This document shows positions 44,474 through 53,291 of a DNA stretch of 64,000 nt, piece after piece. The notes under the pieces are model-generated. The model saw nothing but the letters and a program-made list of their open reading frames with translations. It was not told where the DNA came from and ran no database searches. Source of the DNA: Desertivibrio insolitus (lineage in GTDB: Bacteria; Actinomycetota; Actinomycetes; Actinomycetales; Microbacteriaceae); the NCBI RefSeq assembly GCF_017355965.1, contig NZ_JAFIQW010000004.1, forward strand, positions 310,001 to 374,000. The letters are read 5' to 3'. A program made the translations under genes and the position numbers. Positions within the stretch are counted from its first letter, which is position 1. Each line of letters opens with the position of its first letter.

Positions 44474-45034
44474 ATGGCTTCCACCAATGACATCCGCAAC
44501 GGCGTCGTCCTGAACCTCGACGGCCAGCTGTGGTCGGTCGTCGAGTTCCAGCACGTCAAGCCGGGCAAGGGCGGCGCCTTCGTGCGCACCAAGATCAAGA
44601 ACGTCACGAGCGGCAAGGTCGTCGACAAGACGTTCAACGCGGGCGCGAAGGTCGACTTCGCGAACGTCGACCGCCGCGAGATGCAGTACCTCTACACCGA
44701 CGGCGACGGCTACGTGTTCATGGACACGAGCGACTACGACCAGGTCACCGTCTCGAGCGAGGTCGTGGGCGACGCCGCCAACTACATGCTCGAGAACCAG
44801 AACGTCACGATCGCGCTGCACGACGGCACCCCGCTCTACGTCGAGCTCCCCGCCTCCGTCGTGCTCGAGGTCACCTACACCGAGCCCGGCCTGCAGGGCG
44901 ACCGCTCGACCGGTGGCACCAAGCCCGCGACCGTCGAGACCGGCTACCAGATCCAGGTCCCGCTGTTCCTCGAGACCGGCACCAAGGTCAAGGTCGACAC
45001 CCGCACCGGCGACTACCTCGGCCGCGTCAACTAG
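44474..45034 (+). CDS. efp: elongation factor P
   Basis: A 186-residue EF-P that relieves ribosome stalling at proline runs. Domains: KOW-like (about 1-62) with the tip loop [10 protein letters not shown] (27-36), whose Lys is the usual modification site, then two OB folds. The loop is of the unmodified or actinobacterial PGKG type. The end, [12 protein letters not shown], is conserved. The stop overlaps the nusB GTG by one base (TAGTG). Confidence 0.98.
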   Translation: MASTNDIRNGVVLNLDGQLWSVVEFQHVKPGKGGAFVRTKIKNVTSGKVVDKTFNAGAKVDFANVDRREMQYLYTDGDGYVFMDTSDYDQVTVSSEVVGDAANYMLENQNVTIALHDGTPLYVELPASVVLEVTYTEPGLQGDRSTGGTKPATVETGYQIQVPLFLETGTKVKVDTRTGDYLGRVN

Positions 45035-45456
45035 TGAGCGCCCGATCCAAGGCGCGTAAGCGCGCGATCGACATGCTCTACGGCGCCGACCTGCGGGGCC
45101 AGTCGCTCGCCGACGTGCTCGTCGTCGAGGCGAAGCGCGCCGAGGAGAACCCGCAGCGCGAGTCGTCGTGGCTGTACGCCCGGGAGATCGTCGCGGGCGT
45201 CGACGAGCACCGCGACGAGATCGACGAGCTCATCGAGACGTACGCGCAGGGCTGGACCCTGAAGCGGATGCCTGCGGTAGACCGCGCGATCCTGCGCATG
45301 GGTCTCTGGGAGCTGCTGTTCAACCCCGACGTGCCCGACGCCGTCGCGATCTCCGAGGCCGTCGAGTCGGCGACGGTGTTGAGCACGGATGACTCGGCGG
45401 GCTTCGTCAACGGCCTGCTCGGACGCATCGCGCAGACCAAGCCCGCCGCGCAGTAG
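45034..45456 (+). CDS. nusB: transcription antitermination factor NusB
   Basis: A 140-residue all-helical NusB that with NusE binds boxA of rRNA leaders. Seen: SARSKARKRAIDMLYGADLRG start, AVDRAILRMGLWELLF and the C-terminal STDDSAGFVNGLLGRI. The GTG start is shared with the last base of the efp stop, so it is coupled to efp. A hairpin follows. Confidence 0.96.
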   Translation: MSARSKARKRAIDMLYGADLRGQSLADVLVVEAKRAEENPQRESSWLYAREIVAGVDEHRDEIDELIETYAQGWTLKRMPAVDRAILRMGLWELLFNPDVPDAVAISEAVESATVLSTDDSAGFVNGLLGRIAQTKPAAQ

Positions 45457-45465
45457 CGAGCACAC

Positions 45466-45487
45466 CGCGACGCCCCATTGCGTCGCG
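45466..45487 (+). terminator. terminator-like hairpin after nusB
   Basis: CGCGACGC (45466-45473) and GCGTCGCG (45480-45487) pair perfectly with a 6-base loop, ten bases after the nusB stop. TTACAG follows rather than a T-run. Confidence 0.6.
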
Positions 45488-45549
45488 TTACAGCGGGTTG
45501 CGCTGCGTTACGCCTCACGTTGAGCGCGGTGTTCGCGGCTCTCTAGGTT
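45485..45549 (+). promoter_or_regulatory. promoter and direct repeats before the ABC importer operon
   Basis: A -35 TTGAGC (45520-45525) and a -10 TAGGTT (45544-45549) are 18 bases apart, and the -10 lies seven bases before the GTG at 45557, a leaderless start. Upstream, GCGTTAC occurs twice (45485-45491 and 45505-45511), 20 bases apart on the same face of the helix, a possible regulator site. Confidence 0.55.
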
Positions 45550-45556
45550 CGACCGC

Positions 45557-46366
45557 GTGACCTCGACCACCGCTCTCCCCGTCTCGTTCCGGGGCGTGGG
45601 CCGGGCCTTCGGCACCGCCCGCGTGCTGCGCGACGTCGACCTCGACGTGGCGGCGGGGGAGATCGTCGCCATCCTCGGCCCCTCCGGCTGCGGCAAGTCC
45701 ACGCTCCTGCGAAGCGTGAGCGGACTCGACGCCCCGAGCGAGGGCGCCGTCTCGATCGCCGGCACGGCGGTCGGGCCCGTCGATCAGCGCTGCGCCGTCG
45801 CGTTCCAGGAGCCGCGCCTGTTGCCGTGGCGCTCCGTCGAGGCGAACGTCGCCCTCGGTCTGCCGCACGGCACCGCCAAGGAGCCCGGTCGCCGCCGCGT
45901 CGCCGAACTCCTCGAGCTCACGGGACTCGCGGATGCCGCGCGCCGCCGCCCCCGCGAGATCTCCGGCGGCATGGCACAGCGCGCCTCCCTCGCCCGTGCG
46001 CTCGCCCGCGAGCCCGGCGTGCTCGTGCTCGACGAGCCGTTCGGCGCGCTCGACGCCCTCACCCGGCTCCGCATGCAGGATCTCCTGCTCGACGTGCACG
46101 CCGCGGTGCCCACGACCGTGATCCTCGTGACCCACGACGTCGACGAGGCCCTCGTGCTCGCCGATCACGTCGTGCTGCTCGGCACCGACGGCGACCTTCC
46201 CGGCGCGACCGTGCGCCGCGTCGTGCGGGTGCCGGGCGCACGCCCCCGCGACCGCGGGGCCCCCGAGCTCGTCGACCTCCGCGCCGAACTGCTCGCCGGC
46301 CTCGGCGTGCCCGCGCACCACACCGCACCGTCCACCGCCCAGCTCAGTCATCAGGAGACAGCATGA
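45557..46366 (+). CDS. ABC transporter ATP-binding protein (sulfonate/taurine/nitrate type)
   Basis: A 269-residue ATPase of the SsuB/TauB/NrtD group. Walker A GPSGCGKST (41-49), Q-loop FQEPRLLPW, signature SGGMAQR, Walker B VLVLDEPFGALDAL and switch VTHDVDEA are all intact. It powers the permease encoded two genes on. The GTG start is leaderless. The ATGA at its end overlaps the binding-protein gene. The gene order ATPase-binding protein-permease is less usual than binding protein first. Confidence 0.93.
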   Translation: MTSTTALPVSFRGVGRAFGTARVLRDVDLDVAAGEIVAILGPSGCGKSTLLRSVSGLDAPSEGAVSIAGTAVGPVDQRCAVAFQEPRLLPWRSVEANVALGLPHGTAKEPGRRRVAELLELTGLADAARRRPREISGGMAQRASLARALAREPGVLVLDEPFGALDALTRLRMQDLLLDVHAAVPTTVILVTHDVDEALVLADHVVLLGTDGDLPGATVRRVVRVPGARPRDRGAPELVDLRAELLAGLGVPAHHTAPSTAQLSHQETA

Positions 46367-47385
46367 CCACCACAGCCTCCCGCCTCCTCGCCGCCGCGGT
46401 CGCGGCCCTGTCGACCGTGGCCCTCGCCGGCTGCTCCGCAGGCGAGAACGCCCCGGCCGAACCCGCCGCGGCGGCCGGCTCGGAGTGGAGCACGACGAGC
46501 CTCGACATCGACTTCGCGACCTACAACCCGCTGAGCCTCGTCATCAAGGATCAGGGCTGGCTCGAGGAGGAGCTCGGCGACGACGTGACGGTCACCTGGA
46601 CGCAGTCGGCCGGCTCCAACAAGGCGAACGAGGCGCTCCGCGCCGGCGCCATCGACGTGGGCTCGACGGCCGGCTCCGCCGCGCTGCTCGCCCGCTCGAA
46701 CGGGTCGCCGATCAAGGCGATCGAAATCTACTCGCAGCCGGAGTGGGCCGCGATCGTCGTGCCCACCGGCAGCGAGATCACCTCCGTCGAGCAGCTCGCC
46801 GGCAAGCGCGTCGCCGCGACGAAGGGCACCGACCCCTACTTCTTCCTGCTGCAGTCCCTCGAGGAGGCGGGTGTGCCGCTCGACCAGGTCACGATCGAGA
46901 ACCTGCAGCACGCCGACGGCAAGGCCGCGCTCGAGAACGGCAGCGTCGACGCGTGGGCCGGACTCGACCCGTTGATGGCGACGAGCGAGGCCGACGCCGG
47001 CTCGACGCTCCTCTACCGCAACATCGACTTCAACACCTACGGCTTCCTCAACGCGACCGAGGACTTCCTCGAGCAGTCGCCGGATGTCGCGCAGGTCGTC
47101 GTCGACACGTATGAGCGCGCCCGGGAGTGGGCCGCCGACAACCCCGAGGAGACCGCGGCGATCCTCGCCGAGGTCGCGGGGATCGACGAGTCGATCGCGA
47201 CGGCCGTGCTCGAGCGCACGAACCTCGCCGTCAATCCGGTGCCCGGGGAGGCGCAGCGCTCGGTGCTCGAGGTCGTCGGCCCGATCTTCGTCGACTCCGG
47301 CGACGTCGCCGACCAGGCCGCGATCGACGCCGCGCTCGAGTCGCTCTTCGAGCCCGTGTACGCCGAGGAGGCGTCGGCCGGATGA
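46363..47385 (+). CDS. lipoprotein substrate-binding protein (SsuA/NMT1-like)
   Basis: A 340-residue extracytoplasmic binding protein. The signal peptide ends in the lipobox LAGC with Cys24. Then comes a type II periplasmic-binding fold of the aliphatic sulfonate/nitrate group: WTQSAGSNKANEALRAGAIDVG (about 78-99) and GKRVAATKGTDPYFFLLQSL are characteristic. The ligand could be a sulfonate, taurine or another small organic anion; sequence alone cannot decide. It is coupled to the ATPase gene before and the permease after (ATGA overlaps). Confidence 0.92.
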   Translation: MTTTASRLLAAAVAALSTVALAGCSAGENAPAEPAAAAGSEWSTTSLDIDFATYNPLSLVIKDQGWLEEELGDDVTVTWTQSAGSNKANEALRAGAIDVGSTAGSAALLARSNGSPIKAIEIYSQPEWAAIVVPTGSEITSVEQLAGKRVAATKGTDPYFFLLQSLEEAGVPLDQVTIENLQHADGKAALENGSVDAWAGLDPLMATSEADAGSTLLYRNIDFNTYGFLNATEDFLEQSPDVAQVVVDTYERAREWAADNPEETAAILAEVAGIDESIATAVLERTNLAVNPVPGEAQRSVLEVVGPIFVDSGDVADQAAIDAALESLFEPVYAEEASAG

Positions 47386-48242
47386 CGGTCGTCGCCACCG
47401 ACGAGACGGGCCGCGCCACCCCGGTCGTGAGCGGCTACGGCCCGTCCTTCGCCGAGCAGCAGCCGCCGCGGAACGAGCGCCGCTCACCGCGGCGGCTGCC
47501 GCGCGGGCTGCGCATCGCGCTCGGCGCGATCCTGCCGCTGCTGCTCCTCGCGGCCTGGCAGGTCGCGACGGCGTTCGTGCCGGCCTACCGGCTCCCGTCG
47601 CCGGCGTCGGTCGTTCTCGCCGGGGTCGACCTCGCGCAGCGCGGCCTCCTCGGCGTGCACGTCGGCATCTCGGTGCAGCGGGTGCTCCTCGGCTTCGCGA
47701 TCGGGGCCGCGGTCGGGCTCGTGCTCGGCGCGCTCATCGGCCTCAGCCGTTGGGCTGACGTGCTGCTCTCGCCGACGATCAGCGCGTTCCGCGCGGTGCC
47801 CTCGCTCGCCTGGGTGCCGCTCATCGTGCTCTACATCGGCCTGCAGGAGAACGGCAAGGTCGCGATCATCGCGATCGGCGCACTGTTCCCCGTCTTCACG
47901 ACCGTCGCCGGCGCCCTCCGTCACGTCGACCGGCACCTCGTGGAGGCGGGCCGGGCGTTCGGGCTCCGCGGCGTGTCGCTACTCGCCCAGGTGCAACTCC
48001 CCGCGGTCGTGCCCGCCGTAGTGTCGGGTCTGCGGCTCGCGCTCGCGCAGTCGTGGCTGTTCCTCGTCGCCGCCGAACTGCTCGGCTCGTCGATGGGCCT
48101 CGGCTTCCTGCTGACGGACTCCCAGTACAACGGCCGGCTCGACCGGCTCTTCCTCACGATCATCCTGCTCGCTGTGTTCGGCAAGGCGACCGACGCCGTG
48201 CTCGGCGTCGGCGAGCGGGCGCTGCTGAAACGGTGGACATGA
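47382..48242 (+). CDS. ABC transporter permease (SsuC-like)
   Basis: A 286-residue permease with about six membrane helices after a 45-residue cytoplasmic tail rich in Pro and Arg. The coupling EAA loop reads EAGRAFGLRG near 188. The ARVP-like segment SAFRAVPSLAWVPLIVL is typical of sulfonate/nitrate permeases. Both ends overlap neighbours by ATGA. The downstream partner is an acyl-CoA synthetase rather than a monooxygenase such as SsuD, which is unusual. Confidence 0.92.
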   Translation: MTVVATDETGRATPVVSGYGPSFAEQQPPRNERRSPRRLPRGLRIALGAILPLLLLAAWQVATAFVPAYRLPSPASVVLAGVDLAQRGLLGVHVGISVQRVLLGFAIGAAVGLVLGALIGLSRWADVLLSPTISAFRAVPSLAWVPLIVLYIGLQENGKVAIIAIGALFPVFTTVAGALRHVDRHLVEAGRAFGLRGVSLLAQVQLPAVVPAVVSGLRLALAQSWLFLVAAELLGSSMGLGFLLTDSQYNGRLDRLFLTIILLAVFGKATDAVLGVGERALLKRWT

Positions 48243-50254
48243 CGACGATCTCGAACCTGCTCGACGAGCGGCGGCGCTTCCCCGCCCCCGCCGATTTCGC
48301 GGCCGACGCGAACCTCGGCCCGGAGGCGTGGGCCGAGGCGGAGCTCGACCCCATCGCCCACTGGGAGCGCGCCGCCCGGCGCCTGCAGTGGGACGAGGAG
48401 TGGCACACGGCGCTCGAGTGGGAGCCGGCGACCGAGCAGGCCGACGGCACCCTGAGCGTGCCGCGCGCGGCCTGGTTCGTGGGCGGCCGGCTGAACGTCG
48501 CCGTGAACTGCGTCGACCGGCACGTCGAGGCGGGCAACGGCGCCAAGATCGCGCTGCACTTCGAGGGGGAGCGCGGCGACCGCCGCACGATCACCTACGC
48601 CGACCTGCAGCGCGAGGTCGCCAGAGCCGCGAACGCGCTCACCGCGCTCGGCGTCGGCAAGGGGGACCGCGTCGTCGTCTACCTGCCCGTGATTCCCGAG
48701 ACGGTCGTCATCACCCTCGCCATCGCCCGGATCGGTGCCGTGCACTCGCTCGTGTTCGGCGGCTTCTCGGGCGAGGCGGTCCGCTTCCGTGTCGAGGACA
48801 CCGGGGCCAAGCTGCTCGTGACGAGCGACGGGCAGTTCCGGCGCGGCACCGCCGTCGCCACCAAGCCGAACGCCGACCACGCCGTCTCCGGCGACAACGC
48901 GATCGAGCACGTGCTCGTCGTCCGGCGCACCGGGCAGGACGTGCCGTGGACCGAGGGCCGCGACGTCTGGTGGCACGACGTCGTCGACACCGCCCCCGAC
49001 GAGCACACCCCGGAGTCGTTCGACGCCGAGACGCCGCTGTTCATCATGTACACCTCGGGCACCACCGGGAAGCCCAAGGGGCTCGTGCACACCTCCGGCG
49101 GCTATCTCACGCAGGCGTCGTGGGCGCACTGGGCCCACTTCGACGCGAAGCCCGACGACGTGCACTGGTGCACCGCCGACCTCGCCTGGGTCACGGCGCA
49201 CACGTACGAGCTCTACGGGCCGCTCTCCAACGGACTGACCCAGGTCATCTACGAGGGCACCCCCGACACCCCGCACCGCGCCCGGCACTTCGAGATCATC
49301 GAGCGCTACGGCGTCACCACCTACTACACGGCGCCGACCCTCATCCGTACGTTCATGAGCTGGTTCCCCGCCGGCATCCCGGGCCCGGATGCCGGGGGGT
49401 TCGACCTCTCGAGCATCCGCCTGCTCGGCACCGTCGGCGAGGCGATCAACCCGGAGGCGTGGGTCTGGTTCCACGAGAACGTCGGAGCCGGGCGGGCGCC
49501 CATCGTCGACACGTGGTGGCAGTCGGAGACCGGCGCCGCGATCGTCGCGCCACTGCCGGGCGTGACGACCCTCAAGCCCGGCTCGGCCACCCGGCCGCTG
49601 CCCGGGCTCAGCGCGCTCGTCGTCGACGACGCGGGGGAGGAGGTGCCCCGCGGTGCCGGTGGCTACCTCGTGATCGACCGCCCGTGGCCGGCGATGGCGC
49701 GCACGATCTGGGGCAATCCCGAGCGCTACCGCGACAGCTACTGGGCCCGCTTCGCCGACCGCGGCTACTACTTCGCCGGCGACGGTGCGAAGTACGACGA
49801 GGACGGCGACATCTGGGTGCTCGGCCGAGTCGACGAGGTCATCAACGTCTCCGGCCACCGGCTGTCGACGATCGAGATCGAGTCGGCGCTCGTCTCCTCG
49901 CCCGTCGTCGCCGAAGCCGGGGTGACCGGCGTCGCCCACGACGTGACCGGGCAGACCATCGTCGCGTTCGTGATCCCGCGCTCGACGGCGAGGCCCGAGC
50001 CCGACGACGTCGCAGGCTGGCGGGCGCTCGGCACGGAGCTGACCGAGTCGCTGCGCTCGCACGTGGCGGCGGAGATCGGGCCCGTCGCGAAGCCGTCGCG
50101 GATCGTGCCCGTGCCCGACCTGCCGAAGACCCGCTCCGGGAAGATCCTCCGGCGAATCCTCGCCGACCTCGTCGAAGGGCGTGCCCTCGGCGACACCACG
50201 TCGCTGCAGGACCCCGCCTCGATCGACCGGATCGCCGCGATCCTCACGCCCTGA
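48239..50254 (+). CDS. acs: acetyl-CoA synthetase-like AMP-forming ligase
   Basis: A 671-residue adenylate-forming enzyme of the Acs group that activates a short acid with ATP and CoA. Seen: the ACS N-terminal domain (about 35-95), the P-loop YTSGTTGKPKG (about 263-273), WWQSETG (about 421-427) whose first Trp limits the acid pocket to acetate size in Acs, the GRVDEVINVSGHRLST hinge, and the acetylation-site lysine in TRSGKILRRIL. Translationally coupled to the importer permease, so the imported compound may yield, or be, its substrate. No Gcn5-type acetylase is nearby. A hairpin terminator follows. Confidence 0.9.
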   Translation: MTTISNLLDERRRFPAPADFAADANLGPEAWAEAELDPIAHWERAARRLQWDEEWHTALEWEPATEQADGTLSVPRAAWFVGGRLNVAVNCVDRHVEAGNGAKIALHFEGERGDRRTITYADLQREVARAANALTALGVGKGDRVVVYLPVIPETVVITLAIARIGAVHSLVFGGFSGEAVRFRVEDTGAKLLVTSDGQFRRGTAVATKPNADHAVSGDNAIEHVLVVRRTGQDVPWTEGRDVWWHDVVDTAPDEHTPESFDAETPLFIMYTSGTTGKPKGLVHTSGGYLTQASWAHWAHFDAKPDDVHWCTADLAWVTAHTYELYGPLSNGLTQVIYEGTPDTPHRARHFEIIERYGVTTYYTAPTLIRTFMSWFPAGIPGPDAGGFDLSSIRLLGTVGEAINPEAWVWFHENVGAGRAPIVDTWWQSETGAAIVAPLPGVTTLKPGSATRPLPGLSALVVDDAGEEVPRGAGGYLVIDRPWPAMARTIWGNPERYRDSYWARFADRGYYFAGDGAKYDEDGDIWVLGRVDEVINVSGHRLSTIEIESALVSSPVVAEAGVTGVAHDVTGQTIVAFVIPRSTARPEPDDVAGWRALGTELTESLRSHVAAEIGPVAKPSRIVPVPDLPKTRSGKILRRILADLVEGRALGDTTSLQDPASIDRIAAILTP

Positions 50255-50260
50255 TTCCAG

Positions 50261-50285
50261 GGGCCGGCCGCATCCCAGCCGGCCC
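50261..50285 (+). terminator. terminator of the importer-acs operon
   Basis: GGGCCGGC (50261-50268) and GCCGGCCC (50278-50285) pair perfectly around a 9-base loop, seven bases after the stop. The rest of 50286-50424 shows no feature beyond the ribosome site of the next gene. Confidence 0.7.
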
Positions 50286-50424
50286 GCCCGCTCTGCTCCC
50301 TTGCACCGACCGCGACGGATCCTCAAGGTTTCCGCATGGTCCTCCAGAGACTCTCGCTCCACCGAAGTCGGCGACGCCCGAACGGCGCCGGCGGTGACCG
50401 AGACATCCGCAAGGGGAGAGAGAT

Positions 50425-52566
50425 ATGACCATCGAAGACGCGCGGTCCATCCGGGCCGCGCTGCCCGGGCGGCGCCGCCGCCTGCAAGGGGGACTCACGA
50501 TCGCGACGGCGCTCGGCCTCGTCGCCGTGGGCGCCACCAGCGCCATCGGCGCCGTGACGACCCCGAACACCGACACCCTGAAGTCCGTCGGCCCGACGGG
50601 GCCCTACGGCTTCCCGGTGTACTACGAGGACGCCGAGGGCCTGAAGCTCGAGCAGTGCCTCGACGCCAACGAACCGATGTGCGACCCGGCGTTCCTGATC
50701 GAGGAGGGGCTCGACCCGAACCTGCCCCTCGCCGTCGACAACGACCACACCAAGAGCAACTTCCCCGTCGAGTCGTTCTACTTCCAGGGCGGTGCGATCG
50801 CCGACATGCCCGGTGGCGGAGACGCGTCGCTCACCCTGGCGCTCGAGGCGACGTTCGCCAACGAGGACCCGAGGAACGGCGACCAGGTCGTCTTCGGTCG
50901 CCTGCGCATCCGCGTCGACACCCCGACGACCGGCACGTACACCGTGACGCACCCGTACGGCGTCGACACGTTCGAGGTCACGGATGCCGAGGACGGCATC
51001 AACATGACCGAGGACATCACGCCGGCGCCCGGCAACTTCGGTCTCGCGATGCGCTCGCGCATCGCCCCGTTCCTGACACCCGCCGGGACGGCGCCCGTGA
51101 AGACCGACACCGGCACGTACATCGCCGATCCGGCGGTCGCCACCAAGGTCAAGGGATCGCCCTACGACACCAACTTCTTCGAGGTGAAGGGTCCCGACGG
51201 CCAGGTCGTCGCGACGACCGACGAGTTCAACCTGCTCGGGAAGATCTCGACCAACAACGGCATCTCGCCGATCTCGGCGACAGTCAGCGAGGACGAGGGC
51301 GGCACGTTCCTCAACGTGCACGCGACGGCCGGCGTCGACGACGCCGTGACCGTCTCCGGCGGGGGCATCCCTGAGACGACGCTCGCCGCGGGCGGCGACG
51401 GCACGGCGTATTTCGCCCGGATCCCCGTCGAAACCGTGCCGAGCGAGGTGACGATCCGCAACGAGTCCGACGCGCCGGTGGCCGAGAAGAAGCTCAAAGT
51501 CACGGATCTCGTCGCCATCAGCGGAGCGACCTACGACGTCGAGAGCCAGGAACTCAAGATCGCCGCGACCAGCTCCGACCAGATCGACGCTCCCGAACTC
51601 AAGTACGGCGACACCCCGCTCGTCGGCGGTTCGCTCACGCTCACCGAGGTCCCGGTGCCGCCCGCGAGCGTCACCGTGACCTCCACGGGCGGCGGCTCCG
51701 ACACCGCGCCCGTCAGGATCACGGGCGGTGAGCTCGGCCAGCAGGAGGCCACGACCGCGGTTGTCGTCGCTCCGAAGAACGTCTTCCCGGGCGACGAGGT
51801 CGTGCTCGACGGCAGCTCGTCCGTCAACGCGACGAGCTTCCAGTGGACGCAGACGGGTGGCGACACGGTCCAGCTCACCGGGGCGGACACCGCTCGGGCG
51901 ACCTTCACCGCACCGGCATCCGGCGAACTGAAGTTCACCCTGACGACGAAGGGCACGAGCGAGGCCACCTCGGAGATCACCATCGCGGTCACCGCGGCCG
52001 ACACGGCGCCGACCGCGGCGGCCTCGGCGACGCCGACGAATGCGCTCGTCGGTCAGACCGTCACGCTCGACGGCTCGGGCAGCACGAACGCCAAGGACTA
52101 CGTCTGGACGCAGAAGAGCGGACCGGCGGTCCAGCTGACCGGCGCGACCACGGCGAAGCCCACGTTCGTGATGCCCGCCGCTCGCGAGCCGATCACCTTC
52201 GAGCTCGTCGTCAAGTCGCCCACCGCTACCGCCTCCGCGCCGGCGACGGTGAGCGTCTCCGCGAACCTCGACACGATCACCGTGACGTCGGCGGAGCTCC
52301 GCACCGGCAAGAACGAGTGGCGGATCAGCGGCACCTCGGCGATGACCAACCTCAACACGGTCACCGTCTGGACCAAGACCTCGACCGGTCAGAAGGGCGT
52401 CCAGCTCGGCACCGCGACGGTCGAGCCTCCGGCCGCCGGTGAGACCGCCGGGTCGTGGACCATCCGCAACCGCGGCACCGCCGCGCCGGCCGGTACGACC
52501 GGACTGATCGTCGAGTCGAGCAAGGGCGGCCTGCTCACCGACGTGACGTACACCACGCGCCGCTAG
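50425..52566 (+). CDS. secreted protein with two PKD-like domains
   Basis: A 713-residue exported protein. Signal peptide at about 17-43 (RRRRLQGGLTIATALG, ending near SAIGA). The N-terminal half (about 48-370) is a beta-rich region not named by me, with the segment VVFGRLRIRVDTPTTGTYTVTHPYG seen in other actinobacterial surface proteins. Two PKD/K319L-like repeats follow (about 445-525 and 530-612), each with LDGSGS-type and WTQ...VQLTG segments. A further beta domain ends the protein. There is no sortase signal or membrane anchor, so it is probably released or held non-covalently. Ribosome site AAGGGGAG. It stands alone with a strong terminator. Confidence 0.8.
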   Translation: MTIEDARSIRAALPGRRRRLQGGLTIATALGLVAVGATSAIGAVTTPNTDTLKSVGPTGPYGFPVYYEDAEGLKLEQCLDANEPMCDPAFLIEEGLDPNLPLAVDNDHTKSNFPVESFYFQGGAIADMPGGGDASLTLALEATFANEDPRNGDQVVFGRLRIRVDTPTTGTYTVTHPYGVDTFEVTDAEDGINMTEDITPAPGNFGLAMRSRIAPFLTPAGTAPVKTDTGTYIADPAVATKVKGSPYDTNFFEVKGPDGQVVATTDEFNLLGKISTNNGISPISATVSEDEGGTFLNVHATAGVDDAVTVSGGGIPETTLAAGGDGTAYFARIPVETVPSEVTIRNESDAPVAEKKLKVTDLVAISGATYDVESQELKIAATSSDQIDAPELKYGDTPLVGGSLTLTEVPVPPASVTVTSTGGGSDTAPVRITGGELGQQEATTAVVVAPKNVFPGDEVVLDGSSSVNATSFQWTQTGGDTVQLTGADTARATFTAPASGELKFTLTTKGTSEATSEITIAVTAADTAPTAAASATPTNALVGQTVTLDGSGSTNAKDYVWTQKSGPAVQLTGATTAKPTFVMPAAREPITFELVVKSPTATASAPATVSVSANLDTITVTSAELRTGKNEWRISGTSAMTNLNTVTVWTKTSTGQKGVQLGTATVEPPAAGETAGSWTIRNRGTAAPAGTTGLIVESSKGGLLTDVTYTTRR

Positions 52567-52582
52567 CCGACGCACCGACCAC

Positions 52583-52615
52583 GGAGGCGTCCACCCGAGA
52601 AGGGTGGGCGCCTCC
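52583..52615 (+). terminator. terminator of the PKD-protein gene
   Basis: Fourteen-base arms (GGAGGCGTCCACCC and GGGTGGGCGCCTCC) pair with one G-T wobble around a 5-base loop, 16 bases after the stop. Confidence 0.85.
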
Positions 52616-52637
52616 GTGCTGCGTCCGGCGCCTCTGC

Positions 52638-52643
52638 TAGCGT
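52638..52643 (+). promoter_or_regulatory. -10 box of pyrR
   Basis: TAGCGT lies 48 bases before the pyrR TTG start. The short leader has one small stem, CCGCC/GGCGG, but no PyrR-type loop that I can recognise. Confidence 0.5.
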
Positions 52644-52691
52644 CGGTGCCATCGTCGAGATCCGCCGTGCAGGCGGGGGAGTGGGGTCGGT

Positions 52692-53237
52692 TTGGCTGCG
52701 CGGACCGTGCTGCAGCACGCCGACATCGCGCGGGCGCTGACCCGCATCGCCCACGAGATCGTCGAGTCGAACCGGGGGACCGACGGACTCGTACTGCTCG
52801 GCATCCCGACGCGGGGCGTGCACCTGGCGGAGCGCATCGGCCGCGTGCTCGACGACTTCGCGGGCCCGAGCGTCCCCATTCCCGTCGGCGCCCTCGACGT
52901 CACGATGTACCGCGACGACCTCGCCCACACCCGCACCCGTACGCCCTCGCCCACCCGAATCCCCGGCGCCGGCATCGACGGACGCACAGTGGTGCTCGTC
53001 GACGACGTGCTGTACTCCGGCCGCACCATCCGCGCCGCGCTCGACGCGCTGAGCGACCTCGGACGGCCGTCGGTCGTGCGGCTCGCGGCACTCGTCGACC
53101 GCGGGCACCGGGAGTTCCCCATCCGGGCGGACTTCGTGGGCAAGAATCTGCCGAGCGCGCAGAGCGAGCGCATCTCGGTGCGCCTCACCGAGACCGACGG
53201 CGTCGACGAGGTCGTCATCGCCGACCGCGAGGACTGA
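52692..53237 (+). CDS. pyrR: bifunctional pyrimidine operon regulator / uracil phosphoribosyltransferase PyrR
   Basis: A 181-residue PRTase-fold protein that binds pyr mRNA when UMP is high. The PRPP motif [18 protein letters not shown] is near residues 98-115, and the basic RNA-binding face is suggested by [17 protein letters not shown]. Its start is a TTG (52692); no ATG or GTG in frame is better placed. In most actinobacteria pyrB follows directly; here a convergent DoxX gene lies between, and the candidate PyrR target is upstream of pyrB. Confidence 0.95.
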   Translation: MAARTVLQHADIARALTRIAHEIVESNRGTDGLVLLGIPTRGVHLAERIGRVLDDFAGPSVPIPVGALDVTMYRDDLAHTRTRTPSPTRIPGAGIDGRTVVLVDDVLYSGRTIRAALDALSDLGRPSVVRLAALVDRGHREFPIRADFVGKNLPSAQSERISVRLTETDGVDEVVIADRED

Positions 53238-53249
53238 CGCCGCGCACGA

Positions 53250-53281
53250 CGACGCCGGCGACCATGGGGCCGCCGGCGTCG
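53250..53281. terminator. bidirectional terminator between pyrR and the DoxX gene
   Basis: CGACGCCGGCG (53250-53260) and CGCCGGCGTCG (53271-53281) pair perfectly (11 bp) around a 10-base loop, between the two convergent stops. Confidence 0.75.
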
Positions 53282-53291
53282 GATCGAGCGC

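Noticed and set aside
45466-45487. Third copy of the DUF559-flanking hairpin after nusB
   Set aside because: It also contains GCGTCGC arms but is shorter, has no GACAT loop and does not align beyond the arm; treated as a terminator.
52650-52691. PyrR-binding loop in the pyrR leader
   Set aside because: The leader holds only a 5-bp stem and lacks the GAGAGG core that is present before pyrB.
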